This document shows positions 1-6,113 of a stretch of 6,334 nucleotides of DNA, in pieces. Position 1 is the first letter of the stretch; every line of letters starts with the position of its first letter. The notes beneath the pieces were generated by a model. That model saw only the letters and a program-made list of their open reading frames with translations, was not told where the DNA came from and ran no database searches. This stretch comes from Candidatus Aminicenantota bacterium (lineage in GTDB: Bacteria > Acidobacteriota > Aminicenantia > Aminicenantales > UBA8522): assembly GCA_003524335.1 (NCBI GenBank), contig DQHV01000101.1, positions 11,821 to 18,154 on the forward strand, read 5' to 3'. Position numbers and translations under genes: made by a program.

Positions 1-2
1 CC

Positions 3-116
3 GCTGGCAATTCAAGTCAGTGGAACGCCAGGGGGCTTAAGGCAATACCAGCGGGGAGTTTTTATTACCGGCTACGATCGGTTCTTGTCCTTACTGCCTT
101 AGCCATCGCATTTTAA
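3..116 (+). CDS. Possible 3' end of a gene with a FlgD-like C-terminal signature (partial)
   Basis: Frame 3 is open from the left edge to a TAA at 114-116 and reads 37 residues. It contains W-N-A-R-G then P-A-G-S-F-Y-Y-R-L. This resembles the FlgD-Ig-like/sorting-type C-terminal strand pair (W-D-G-x-D...G...V-x-x-G-x-Y-F-Y-R-L) found at the end of many large secreted proteins in Aminicenantes, Bacteroidota and related groups. In that family about 12-15 residues follow the YRL, often ending in a T-R-K-M-V-L-like strand. Here 14 residues follow (R-S-V-L-V-L-T-A-L-A-I-A-F preceded by R-L), so the length fits but the sequence does not, which could mean divergence or a frameshifted end. Frame 1 is also open to a TAG at 100-102 and is the main alternative. 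With so little sequence the call is tentative. Confidence 0.35.
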   Translation, partial: AGNSSQWNARGLKAIPAGSFYYRLRSVLVLTALAIAF

Positions 117-120
117 CATC

Positions 121-180
121 TACCTTAATTTTAAAACCAAGACTATTATCTAAAATGGGAATTAAGGTAAGTGTCCCCAT
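121..180. repeat. REP-like imperfect inverted repeat
   Basis: TACCTTAATT (121-130) and AATTAAGGTA (160-169) are a perfect 10-base inverted repeat. A second pair, ATTTTA (128-133) and TAAAAT (151-156), extends the pairing once a six-base bulge is allowed in the right arm. The right side also holds a smaller hairpin, ATGGG (155-159) with CCCAT (176-180). The stretch is AT-rich compared with the flanking genes. The right-hand motif (AATTAAGGTAAGTGTCCCC) looks to me like dispersed REP/RAYT-associated repeat ends, but this is from memory. No transposase is present, so it would be an isolated repeat or remnant. It could instead be an operator for the downstream two-component operon. Confidence 0.45.
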
Positions 181-204
181 AACTCCCGGAATTTCCACAT
201 TTCC

Positions 205-239
205 TTAACGACTTGCCGGGTTTCTTGCTATAGTATAAG
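205..239 (+). promoter_or_regulatory. Weak sigma-70-type promoter candidate for the two-component operon
   Basis: Two overlapping box pairings are possible: TTAACG (205-210) with TATAGT (229-234) at an 18-base spacer, or TTGCCG (213-218) with TATAAG (234-239) at 15 bases. Either would start transcription some 20-30 bases before the kinase ATG at 268. Both pairings are imperfect, so only the general location is supported. Confidence 0.3.
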
Positions 240-267
240 GCAGAAATATGCCGGTGAGCTGGGTTGG

Positions 268-2400
268 ATGCTAAGCAACCTCAGGCTGGTCCTTCTTCAA
301 AACAAAAAATTTCTCGCCACCTTCTTCCTGGTTGTTTTCTTGCCGTCCCTCATCCTGGCCTATTTCGGAATAAGGGCCATCCACAATGAACGATATAAGC
401 TTCAGCAGCTCAACTTCGAGCAACAGAGGGGATTCGTCAGGACTATGGAGGCGGAAGTCCAATCCCTCGTCGAGAGAGAGACCGCTAGCCTAAGAGAGTT
501 TTCAACGAGTCGAGCCGTGGTCGATCGGGATTATCGATCGCTCCATAAATTGATCGCCGCCCGTACTCAGGACAAATCCGTTCTGGGGCAGGTCGTACTC
601 TGGGACGCAAACGGCCTGTTTTGGTTTCCCGGCCTGGCAGGTCAGCCGCCGGCGGCATCGGCTCCGAGTGTTCCCGCCGAATGGAAACGTCTTCAACCTG
701 ATTTGGCAAGGGCTGAAAACTCCGAATTCCAGCTTAAGAATTTCCCGGAGGCCGTGTCCCTCTACGGGAAGATTTTTCAAAGGTCGAAAGACAACACTGG
801 CAAAGCCTGGATCAAGAGCCGGATCGCACGCTGCCAGGTCAAGCAAGAGGACTACGAACAGGCGGTTGTCACCTATCGTTCTGTTATCGAGGAATTCCCC
901 GGTTTGCTTACCGAGTCGGGCCGGCCCCTGGAAATTGTCTCTCGAACGGAAGTCCTTGACGCCTTGCGCGCAGATAAAAATTTTAGAGCCTTTTTTCCGG
1001 AATCCCTTCAAACCATCGAGCATCTTGAGAAGGATTTCTGGTCGATAAACGGCGACCAGGCCGAACTCTATGAAACCCTGATTTTCCAGATGATAGACGA
1101 GGCCCTCAGTCAAAGTCCTCCCAATCAAGTTCCCGAAAACTTCGAGTCCTCAATCAAAAAGATCCGGGAGTCATTGCATAGCAAGCGGGCGGTCTGGCGC
1201 CTGGCCGAGGCTGTGAGGGAGGACCTCCTGCCGGACATTAGGAATAAAGCGGAAAACTTGGCGAATGAAGGCCCGGTAATTCACAGGAACGTCCTTGATT
1301 TCGAAGAAAAAGATGTCCTGGCGCTGTTGGCGTCTGTGGACCGGCAGAAAACGGGACGGGCTGACGAATTTCTCGGCTCGCTTCTGCAGATAGGCGATTT
1401 GAAGGAATCCTTGGATACTCACCTCAAAGAAAACAGCCCGCCCGGCGTCTCAATCCTTTTCCGTTCGGTCTCGTCGGAGAAAATCCTGTATGGAGCGGAG
1501 ATTCCCTCAGGATGGACGCCGGCCTTCACCGATTTTTTCCCCGAGAATTTTCCTCCCTGGAGAGTGGAAGTCTTCCAGGACGAGGGCGTCGGGAGGGTAA
1601 CCTCTTTCTACAGGAACGTCTTTTTCTGGACTATCCTGGCCCTGCTGACTATCGTTTTTTTTGGCTCTGGGTTGATCATCCGGACCATCATCAAGGAAGT
1701 GAATCTCCTCAACTTGAAATCGGAGTTTATCGCCTCGGTCTCCCATGAATTCAAGACGCCGCTGACGGCGATGGGGGCGATCCTGGAGCGTCTCCTGAGC
1801 AACGAGGTCAAGGACCCCAAAAAGGTCCAGGAGTATTATCGGACCTTAAGCCACGACTCGGAGAGGCTGAAACGCCTGGTCAAAAACGTCCTGGACTTCA
1901 CCAAAATCGAAGACGGAAAACGGGAATACAAGCTGATGGCCACCGATATCGCCCGGTTGGTCCGTCAAGCGGTCGACAGCTTTGAAAAGGAGAACGAGCT
2001 GGCCGGTTTCCGGGTGGAAACCAAAATTGATGAAAACCTCCCGCCGGTTTTGGCCGATGAGGAAGCCCTGAGGCAGGCCTTACATAACATCTTGGACAAC
2101 GCCGCCAAGTTCTCGGGCCGAGAGAAGAATATCGACGTCGCCGTCATCCGCCACCAGGACAGCGTCGAGATCGCCGTCGAGGACAAGGGAATCGGGATAC
2201 CCGAAAACGAGCAAAAGAAAGTCTTTGAAAAATTCTATCGGGGCAAGCAGGCTTCCTCCGTCTCACCGACTGGGACGGGCCTCGGTCTGACTTTGGTCAA
2301 GCACATCATGGACGCCCACAGTGGGAATGTTGTCATCCGGAGTCAACCGGGAAAGGGGACTTGTGTCGGCTTGATCTTGCCCCTGGAGAAAGGGAGATAG
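268..2400 (+). CDS. Membrane sensor histidine kinase with a large TPR-containing extracytoplasmic domain
   Basis: This is the sensor of a two-component system: it autophosphorylates on His493 and passes the phosphate to the regulator encoded next door. A first membrane helix lies at about residues 15-35 and a second at about 450-472, leaving some 415 residues outside the cytoplasm. Within that region, about residues 145-211 read as TPR-like helix pairs (FPEAVSLYGKIF; DYEQAVVTYRSVIEEFP). The rest is not recognised. The cytoplasmic part has the H box SHEFKTPL (492-499), the N box around HNILDNAAKF (N607, N611), the G1 box DKGIGIP (from D639) and the G2 box TGTGLGL (668-674), so HisKA plus HATPase_c look intact. 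No HAMP is visible: only about 20 residues separate the second helix from the phosphorylated His. The ATG at 268 follows a weak GGTGAG (253-258) and directly precedes the first membrane helix. The stop is six bases before the regulator's ATG, indicating one operon. The ligand is unknown. Confidence 0.95.
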   Translation: MLSNLRLVLLQNKKFLATFFLVVFLPSLILAYFGIRAIHNERYKLQQLNFEQQRGFVRTMEAEVQSLVERETASLREFSTSRAVVDRDYRSLHKLIAARTQDKSVLGQVVLWDANGLFWFPGLAGQPPAASAPSVPAEWKRLQPDLARAENSEFQLKNFPEAVSLYGKIFQRSKDNTGKAWIKSRIARCQVKQEDYEQAVVTYRSVIEEFPGLLTESGRPLEIVSRTEVLDALRADKNFRAFFPESLQTIEHLEKDFWSINGDQAELYETLIFQMIDEALSQSPPNQVPENFESSIKKIRESLHSKRAVWRLAEAVREDLLPDIRNKAENLANEGPVIHRNVLDFEEKDVLALLASVDRQKTGRADEFLGSLLQIGDLKESLDTHLKENSPPGVSILFRSVSSEKILYGAEIPSGWTPAFTDFFPENFPPWRVEVFQDEGVGRVTSFYRNVFFWTILALLTIVFFGSGLIIRTIIKEVNLLNLKSEFIASVSHEFKTPLTAMGAILERLLSNEVKDPKKVQEYYRTLSHDSERLKRLVKNVLDFTKIEDGKREYKLMATDIARLVRQAVDSFEKENELAGFRVETKIDENLPPVLADEEALRQALHNILDNAAKFSGREKNIDVAVIRHQDSVEIAVEDKGIGIPENEQKKVFEKFYRGKQASSVSPTGTGLGLTLVKHIMDAHSGNVVIRSQPGKGTCVGLILPLEKGR

Positions 2401-2406
2401 ACGATC

Positions 2407-3096
2407 ATGGAAAAGATCATCCTGATTGTCGAAGACGACGCCGGAATCCAGATGATCCTCCGGGACGCTCTCACCTCCCAGGGGTATCAGGTGACTACGG
2501 CCGATGATGGAATGAAAGGATTGCAGCTGGCCAAAGAGCTCAAGCCCGCGCTCATCATCCTGGATGTGATGCTTCCTTTGATGGGAGGCTTCGAGGTTTG
2601 TAAGAACATACGCAAGGAGGGAATCGTCTCTCCCATCCTGATGCTCACCGTCAAGGATGAAGAATTGGACAAGGTCCTGGGATTGGAGCTGGGGGCCGAC
2701 GATTATGTGACGAAGCCCTTCAGCCTGAAAGAGCTCACGGCCCGCATAAAGGCCCTCCTCCGCCGCGTCGAGGACTACCAGGAGGAGATGAGCGTCTGCC
2801 GGTTCAGCGATGTCGAGCTGGACTTTCAGAAGTACGAATCCAGAAAAGCCGGGCAGGACCTGGGGCTCAGCCCCCTGGAGCTCAAAATCCTCAGGCTGAT
2901 GATCACCCGGAAAGGAAAGGTTATCACCAGGGATGAGTTCCTCGATGCCATCTGGGGAGTCGATAACCTGATCGTTTCCCACCGGACTGTGGACAGCCAT
3001 ATCGCCCACATCCGGAAGAAGGTCGAGGAGAATCCGTCCGATCCCAAGCACATCCTGAGCGTTCACAGCATCGGCTATAAGTTCGTGGATGAATAG
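2407..3096 (+). CDS. OmpR/PhoB-family response regulator
   Basis: A 229-residue cytoplasmic transcription factor of the usual OmpR-family length. The receiver domain (about 3-118) has all the hallmark residues: acidic pocket E9-D10-D11, phospho-acceptor D53 in LIILDVMLP, switch T81 in MLTVKD and K103 in TKPFS. The C-terminal winged-helix domain (about 132-227) shows the typical elements LSPLELKILRLM, then TRDEFLDAIWG, the recognition-helix segment RTVDSHIAHIRKKVEE and the closing hairpin HSIGYKF. It should be phosphorylated by the kinase encoded six bases upstream and then bind DNA as a dimer at direct repeats. A GGGAG at 2392-2396, inside the kinase's last codons, is a plausible ribosome site, suggesting coupled translation. 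The kinase-then-regulator order is the less common arrangement. Target genes cannot be read from the sequence. The propeller-protein gene downstream is a candidate by position only. Confidence 0.96.
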   Translation: MEKIILIVEDDAGIQMILRDALTSQGYQVTTADDGMKGLQLAKELKPALIILDVMLPLMGGFEVCKNIRKEGIVSPILMLTVKDEELDKVLGLELGADDYVTKPFSLKELTARIKALLRRVEDYQEEMSVCRFSDVELDFQKYESRKAGQDLGLSPLELKILRLMITRKGKVITRDEFLDAIWGVDNLIVSHRTVDSHIAHIRKKVEENPSDPKHILSVHSIGYKFVDE

Positions 3097-3219
3097 GCTG
3101 TGCCCAAGAAGCGGCCTGACGCTGTGTGGAAAATCTTTCACCGCATTTCCATATCTCCTCAACACATGAGCCTTCCTCTGCGGTTATTTTATCGGTAGAT
3201 CGGACGAAGGAGATTAAGG
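3097..3219. other. Intergenic gap between regulator and propeller gene
   Basis: This 123-base gap holds no convincing gene. CCGCA (3141-3145) and TGCGG (3179-3183) could form a long-looped hairpin followed by TTATTTT, at best a weak terminator. A strong Shine-Dalgarno AAGGAG (3207-3212) sits seven bases before the next ATG. No promoter with both boxes is recognisable, so whether the propeller gene is read from the two-component operon or from its own promoter is open. Confidence 0.4.
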
Positions 3220-5301
3220 ATGAAAACAAAACGAATCGGGACGACGGCTCTTTTTTTGCTGGCGGTAGGGTTTTTTCTTTTTTCCGGCTCCGTACAGCAG
3301 GAATCGGCCAAACAGCTTTTTGAAAAAGCCGTACACCTGGAGGAGACGAAAGGTGATCTGGAGAAAGCGGTCGAAGTGTATAAACGGATCGTCGCGGAAT
3401 TCCCGGGGGAAAGGCTTTTAGCAGCCCAGTCTTTCTATCACCTGGGCCTCTGCTATGAAAAATTGGGCCTGAGAGACGCCCGGAAAGCCTTCGAGAATGT
3501 CATCGAGGCATATCCCGATCAGACAACCACGGTCAAATTGGCCAGGGAAAAGCTCGCCGCATTGGCCAGAGGCCAGGCTGCTGTCGAAAAACCCGATACA
3601 GAATTTAAAATCACGAAAGTCTACACGGACATAGGTAGATACGGCTATTTTTCTCCGGACGGAAAGAAACTCGCTTTGATCGATCAGAAGGGAAATACAC
3701 TAAACATATGGCTAAGGGACATCGTCAGCGGCAAGGAAGTCCGCGTCCTGAGCACTCCGGGTGATCTCCATGACTGTTGGTGGTCTCCGGACAGTCAATG
3801 GATCGCCTATATGAACGGCACCAACAGCGTCGTCATTCTTCCGGCAGAAGGAGGACAGCCCAAGACAATCATTGAAAGCGCTCCCGAAGTCCAAATGGGC
3901 GGTGATTATGTCTGGCCCATGGGCTGGACTTCGGATAGCAAGAAACTCATCGCCCAGGATAGTGCCAAAGGACTCTTCGCCATCCCGGTTTCCGGAGGCA
4001 ATCGGGAGGAAATATATAGGTTTCCAGACCCGAAAAAAGCGAAAGAACGTGACGAATGGATGACCTTATCCCCTAACGGAAGGCTATTTGCCATCCAATC
4101 CACACAAGACGGCAATCAGGATATTTATGTCATGCCTGCGGAGGGTGGTGAGCGTGTACGGATTACCGATGATCCGGCAAACGACAGTTGGCCCTTGTGG
4201 TCTTACGACGGCCAATGGCTCGCCTTCGATTCGTCCAGAAGCGGCCGTAATGAAACCTGGGTGGTTAGGATAACGCCGGACGGCAAGCCCGGAAGCCAGC
4301 CCATCCAGGCGACAAGGGGAGGGGGAGGCGGCGTCTGGATGCAGGATGGCAGGATCGCCTACAAGACACGCAAAGAAACTGTCCATGTTTTCGTGGCCAA
4401 CGCCGACGGCAGCGATGAAGTCCAGCTGACGAGATCTCACGAATGGAACGTGGTGCCCCGCTGGTCACCGGACGGAAAGAACATCGCTTTCGGTTCTAAT
4501 TATTGGGAAAAATGGAAAACGGCTGTCTTTACGGTGCCCGCCAATGGAGGAGATGAAAAACCTCTGGCTGTTGGCGGTTCTTTTGCCTGGTCTGCGGACG
4601 GACGGAAGATAGCTTTCTCTGCCGGAACACTACGTCCCCCCGCTACGGCGAAAATATCGATCATCCCGGCCGAGGGAGGAGAGGCCAAGGAGCTGATGGG
4701 CTATGACGGAGCTTTGACAAATCTGGATTGGTCGCCGGACGCCCGGTCGATCGCCTTTTCTTATGCCAGAGAGAAAGAGGCGAAGAATCCCATCCCGGAT
4801 TCACGGATGGGTATTGAAGACATCTACATCATTTCCGTGAATGGCGGGCTGCCGAAAAGATTGACCCAAATGGACAAAAAGGGATTCCGGTTCACGTCCC
4901 CCCGGTTCTCTCCCGACGGAAAAAAGATTGCCTTCAGATCCCTGGATTATGAGGGGTTTGAGAAAGGACATCTAAGCGAACCGATCGGCATCTATACAAT
5001 GGATGTTGAAGGAGGCGAGCCTAAGCTCGTCATCAATGAATTCGATCACTGGCACTTTTGCTGGTCTCCTGATGGCCAGAGCATCATTTTCCCCAAACAG
5101 GAAAAAGATTCACTCGGGCCTTATGGAGCGGACCGCAGGCTTTATAAGGTTTCTGCCGAAGGAGGAACGCCCGAAAAACTGAATATTATGGGGATGATGC
5201 CGGATTTCTCTCCGGATGGCAGGAAGATCGCCTATTCCAGGCTCTCAGAGTCCGGCACTGAATTCTGGCTGATTGAAAATTTCCTGCCGGATAAGAAATA
5301 G
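3220..5301 (+). CDS. Exported TPR plus PD40/TolB-type beta-propeller protein
   Basis: Residues 1-24 look like a Sec signal peptide: basic K2-T-K-R5, a hydrophobic core at 8-21, then S-G-S before VQQ. There is no lipobox Cys, so the product is probably periplasmic or secreted. Residues about 29-110 form TPR-like helix pairs (DLEKAVEVYKRIVAEFPGE; SFYHLGLCYEKLG; ARKAFENVIEAYPDQ), in the style of YbgF/BamD-like TPRs. From about 140 to 673 there are twelve PD40-type strands of the form (W/F)-S-P-D-G-x-x-I-A-F, at residues near 144, 189, 237, 284, 328, 374, 416, 458, 505, 564, 616 and 664, spaced about 42-59 residues apart. Loops such as V/M-P-A-E-G-G-E separate them. Twelve repeats fit two six-bladed TolB-like propellers. 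No peptidase domain follows, so a binding or scaffolding role is more likely than the DPP-IV/prolyl-oligopeptidase type. The ATG is set by AAGGAG at 3207-3212. The specific ligand or partner is unknown. Confidence 0.9.
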   Translation: MKTKRIGTTALFLLAVGFFLFSGSVQQESAKQLFEKAVHLEETKGDLEKAVEVYKRIVAEFPGERLLAAQSFYHLGLCYEKLGLRDARKAFENVIEAYPDQTTTVKLAREKLAALARGQAAVEKPDTEFKITKVYTDIGRYGYFSPDGKKLALIDQKGNTLNIWLRDIVSGKEVRVLSTPGDLHDCWWSPDSQWIAYMNGTNSVVILPAEGGQPKTIIESAPEVQMGGDYVWPMGWTSDSKKLIAQDSAKGLFAIPVSGGNREEIYRFPDPKKAKERDEWMTLSPNGRLFAIQSTQDGNQDIYVMPAEGGERVRITDDPANDSWPLWSYDGQWLAFDSSRSGRNETWVVRITPDGKPGSQPIQATRGGGGGVWMQDGRIAYKTRKETVHVFVANADGSDEVQLTRSHEWNVVPRWSPDGKNIAFGSNYWEKWKTAVFTVPANGGDEKPLAVGGSFAWSADGRKIAFSAGTLRPPATAKISIIPAEGGEAKELMGYDGALTNLDWSPDARSIAFSYAREKEAKNPIPDSRMGIEDIYIISVNGGLPKRLTQMDKKGFRFTSPRFSPDGKKIAFRSLDYEGFEKGHLSEPIGIYTMDVEGGEPKLVINEFDHWHFCWSPDGQSIIFPKQEKDSLGPYGADRRLYKVSAEGGTPEKLNIMGMMPDFSPDGRKIAYSRLSESGTEFWLIENFLPDKK

Positions 5302-5325
5302 GCCGACCCTATCGGGAAACCGGCC
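5301..5325 (+). repeat. Hairpin immediately after the propeller gene
   Basis: GGCCG (5301-5305) pairs with CGGCC (5321-5325), and inside it CCC (5307-5309) pairs with GGG (5314-5316) around a TATC loop. It starts on the last base of the stop codon and lies just ahead of the intrinsic terminator. It has no T-run of its own, so it may protect the 3' end or assist termination. Confidence 0.5.
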
Positions 5326-5332
5326 CCGGGTG

Positions 5333-5363
5333 AGACGATGCGGCCTGCGGAATCGTCTTTTTT
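5333..5363 (+). terminator. Intrinsic terminator
   Basis: AGACGAT (5333-5339) pairs with ATCGTCT (5352-5358). The upper stem can be extended by GCG/TGC (5340-5342 with 5346-5348) around a GCC loop, leaving a GGA bulge. Six T residues (5358-5363) follow directly. This is a standard Rho-independent terminator for transcripts from the left and separates them from the toxin-antitoxin promoter. Confidence 0.85.
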
Positions 5364-5398
5364 CTTGTGATGACGGAAAAAGCCGCGGACGGACCCCC

Positions 5399-5427
5399 TT
5401 GACAATGGTCATACTATTGTTCATACT
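5399..5427 (+). promoter_or_regulatory. Promoter of the toxin-antitoxin operon, predicted leaderless
   Basis: A consensus -35 box TTGACA (5399-5404) is followed after 17 bases by CATACT (5422-5427), which matches TATAAT at four of six positions. Transcription would begin about seven bases after the -10, that is at or within a base or two of the antitoxin ATG at 5434. No Shine-Dalgarno sequence precedes that ATG, which agrees with a leaderless mRNA. Confidence 0.6.
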
Positions 5428-5436
5428 AATGGTATG
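5402..5436. promoter_or_regulatory. Repeat-rich operator candidate for antitoxin autoregulation
   Basis: CATACTA occurs twice as a direct repeat (5410-5416 and 5422-5428) with 12-base periodicity, and ATGGT occurs at 5405-5409 and 5429-5433. CATAC (5422-5426) also forms an inverted repeat with GTATG (5432-5436), and ACAAT (5402-5406) with ATTGT (5416-5420). The repeats cover the promoter spacer, the -10 box and the start codon, where a ribbon-helix-helix antitoxin would be expected to repress its own operon. Which repeat is the true half-site is not decided. Confidence 0.55.
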
Positions 5437-5685
5437 AAAATTGCGATCTCCATACCCGAAAACATTTTTCGTGACGTCAAAAAGGCCGCCGAAAAGCAGA
5501 AGCGGTCGCGAAGCGAGATATTCGTCGAGGCCGTCAGAGAGTATCTAGAAAAGCTCGAATCCCGCCGCATCCTCGAACGCCTGAACGAGGCCTATGCGGC
5601 CCCGGAAACAAGAGAAGAGCGGGACGCCCGGAGGTCGGAGCTCGATCTCTACAAGCGCACAGTGCTCAAGAGAGAAGAATGGTGA
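5434..5685 (+). CDS. Ribbon-helix-helix antitoxin (MazE/PemI-like, CopG superfamily)
   Basis: An 83-residue protein with the family's usual size and plan. Residues 1-40 form a ribbon-helix-helix DNA-binding domain: a short strand KIAISIPENI, helix 1 FRDVKKAAEKQ, then RSRSEIFVEAVREYLEKL as helix 2. The strand residues would dimerise and contact the operator. The charged C-terminal half (about 45-83), ending in K-R-E-E-W, is the expected flexible tail that wraps the toxin and blocks its active site. The gene overlaps the toxin gene by seven bases, so the two are translationally coupled. It has no ribosome site and probably starts at the transcript's 5' end. It should neutralise the toxin and, alone or with it, repress the operon. 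The exact family name (MazE versus another CopG-type antitoxin) rests mainly on its partner. Confidence 0.88.
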   Translation: MKIAISIPENIFRDVKKAAEKQKRSRSEIFVEAVREYLEKLESRRILERLNEAYAAPETREERDARRSELDLYKRTVLKREEW

Positions 5686-6032
5686 TCGCCCAAGGCGACG
5701 TATTCTGGCTCGACGCAGGGGCGCCTCGCGGGTCGGGCCCCGGTTTCAGGCGTCCTCACGTCGTCGTTCAAAACGATGTTTTCAACGCCAGTCGTATTCA
5801 AACGACTGTCCTGTGCGCCCTCACCTCGAACCTGGCGCGGGCCAAGGCCCCTGGGAATCTCCTGCTTGGGAAGGGCGAAGCGAACCTCCACCGGCCGAGC
5901 GTGGTCAACGTGTCGCAGGTTGTCACCGTGGATAAATCTATTCTCAAGGAGAAGATCGGGCACCTGTCGCGTGAGAGAGTCCGGGAGATCGTCTCGGGAC
6001 TGCGCCTTGTCCTCGAGCCGCGGGAGCTCTAG
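5679..6032 (+). CDS. MazF/PemK-family toxin (predicted endoribonuclease)
   Basis: A 117-residue protein, typical for MazF. The N-terminal V-x-x-G-D-V-F-W-L strand, the G-P-G-F-R-R-P-H-V-V-V segment and the V-L-C-A-L-T-S-N strand are the classic fold markers. R25 and T49 match the Arg and Thr positions used for catalysis in characterised MazF enzymes, and both are present, so activity looks intact. The C-terminal part (NVSQVVTVDK; LSRERVREIVSGLRLVL) is also standard. Such toxins cleave single-stranded mRNA at short motifs and stop growth when the labile antitoxin is lost. The cleavage motif cannot be predicted here. The ATG at 5679 lies inside the antitoxin's end (GAATGGTGA) and follows a purine-rich AGAGAAG (5671-5677). 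A GTG at 5682 is an alternative start one codon later. Confidence 0.92.
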   Translation: MVIAQGDVFWLDAGAPRGSGPGFRRPHVVVQNDVFNASRIQTTVLCALTSNLARAKAPGNLLLGKGEANLHRPSVVNVSQVVTVDKSILKEKIGHLSRERVREIVSGLRLVLEPREL

Positions 6033-6113
6033 GCCAAAGGCTGCATCAAAAGGGGGGTTTGCCCGGGGGCATATACAGGAATAGTCTTTTATGGTAATAA
6101 AACGCTGATCAAG

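Noticed and set aside
1..104. Inverted pairs CCGCTGG/CCAGCGG (1-7, 48-54) and GGCTTAAGGCA/TGCCTTAGCC (34-44, 95-104), as a structured RNA or terminator
   Set aside because: The loops are long, the two pairs interlock rather than nest, and the stretch is better explained as coding in frame 3.
248..274. ATG at 248 as an upstream start for the kinase
   Set aside because: It is out of frame with the kinase and reaches a stop (TAA at 272-274) after eight codons. At most it is a tiny overlapping leader, with no supporting ribosome site.
502..1128. A 208-codon minus-strand open frame opposite the kinase sensor region
   Set aside because: The plus-strand frame is continuous with the kinase domains downstream. 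The antisense product has no family features.
2263..3165. A 300-codon open frame on the minus strand opposite the response regulator
   Set aside because: It is antisense to a regulator with every hallmark residue, and its translation shows no recognisable domain. It is a by-product of codon usage in the real gene.
5594..5935. Alternative plus-strand frames within the toxin-antitoxin pair
   Set aside because: They overlap two well-recognised genes and encode arginine- and proline-rich sequence typical of a wrong frame.
6033..6070. G-rich run with GGG/CCC pairing after the toxin, as a terminator
   Set aside because: The stem is only three or four base pairs and no T-run follows it.
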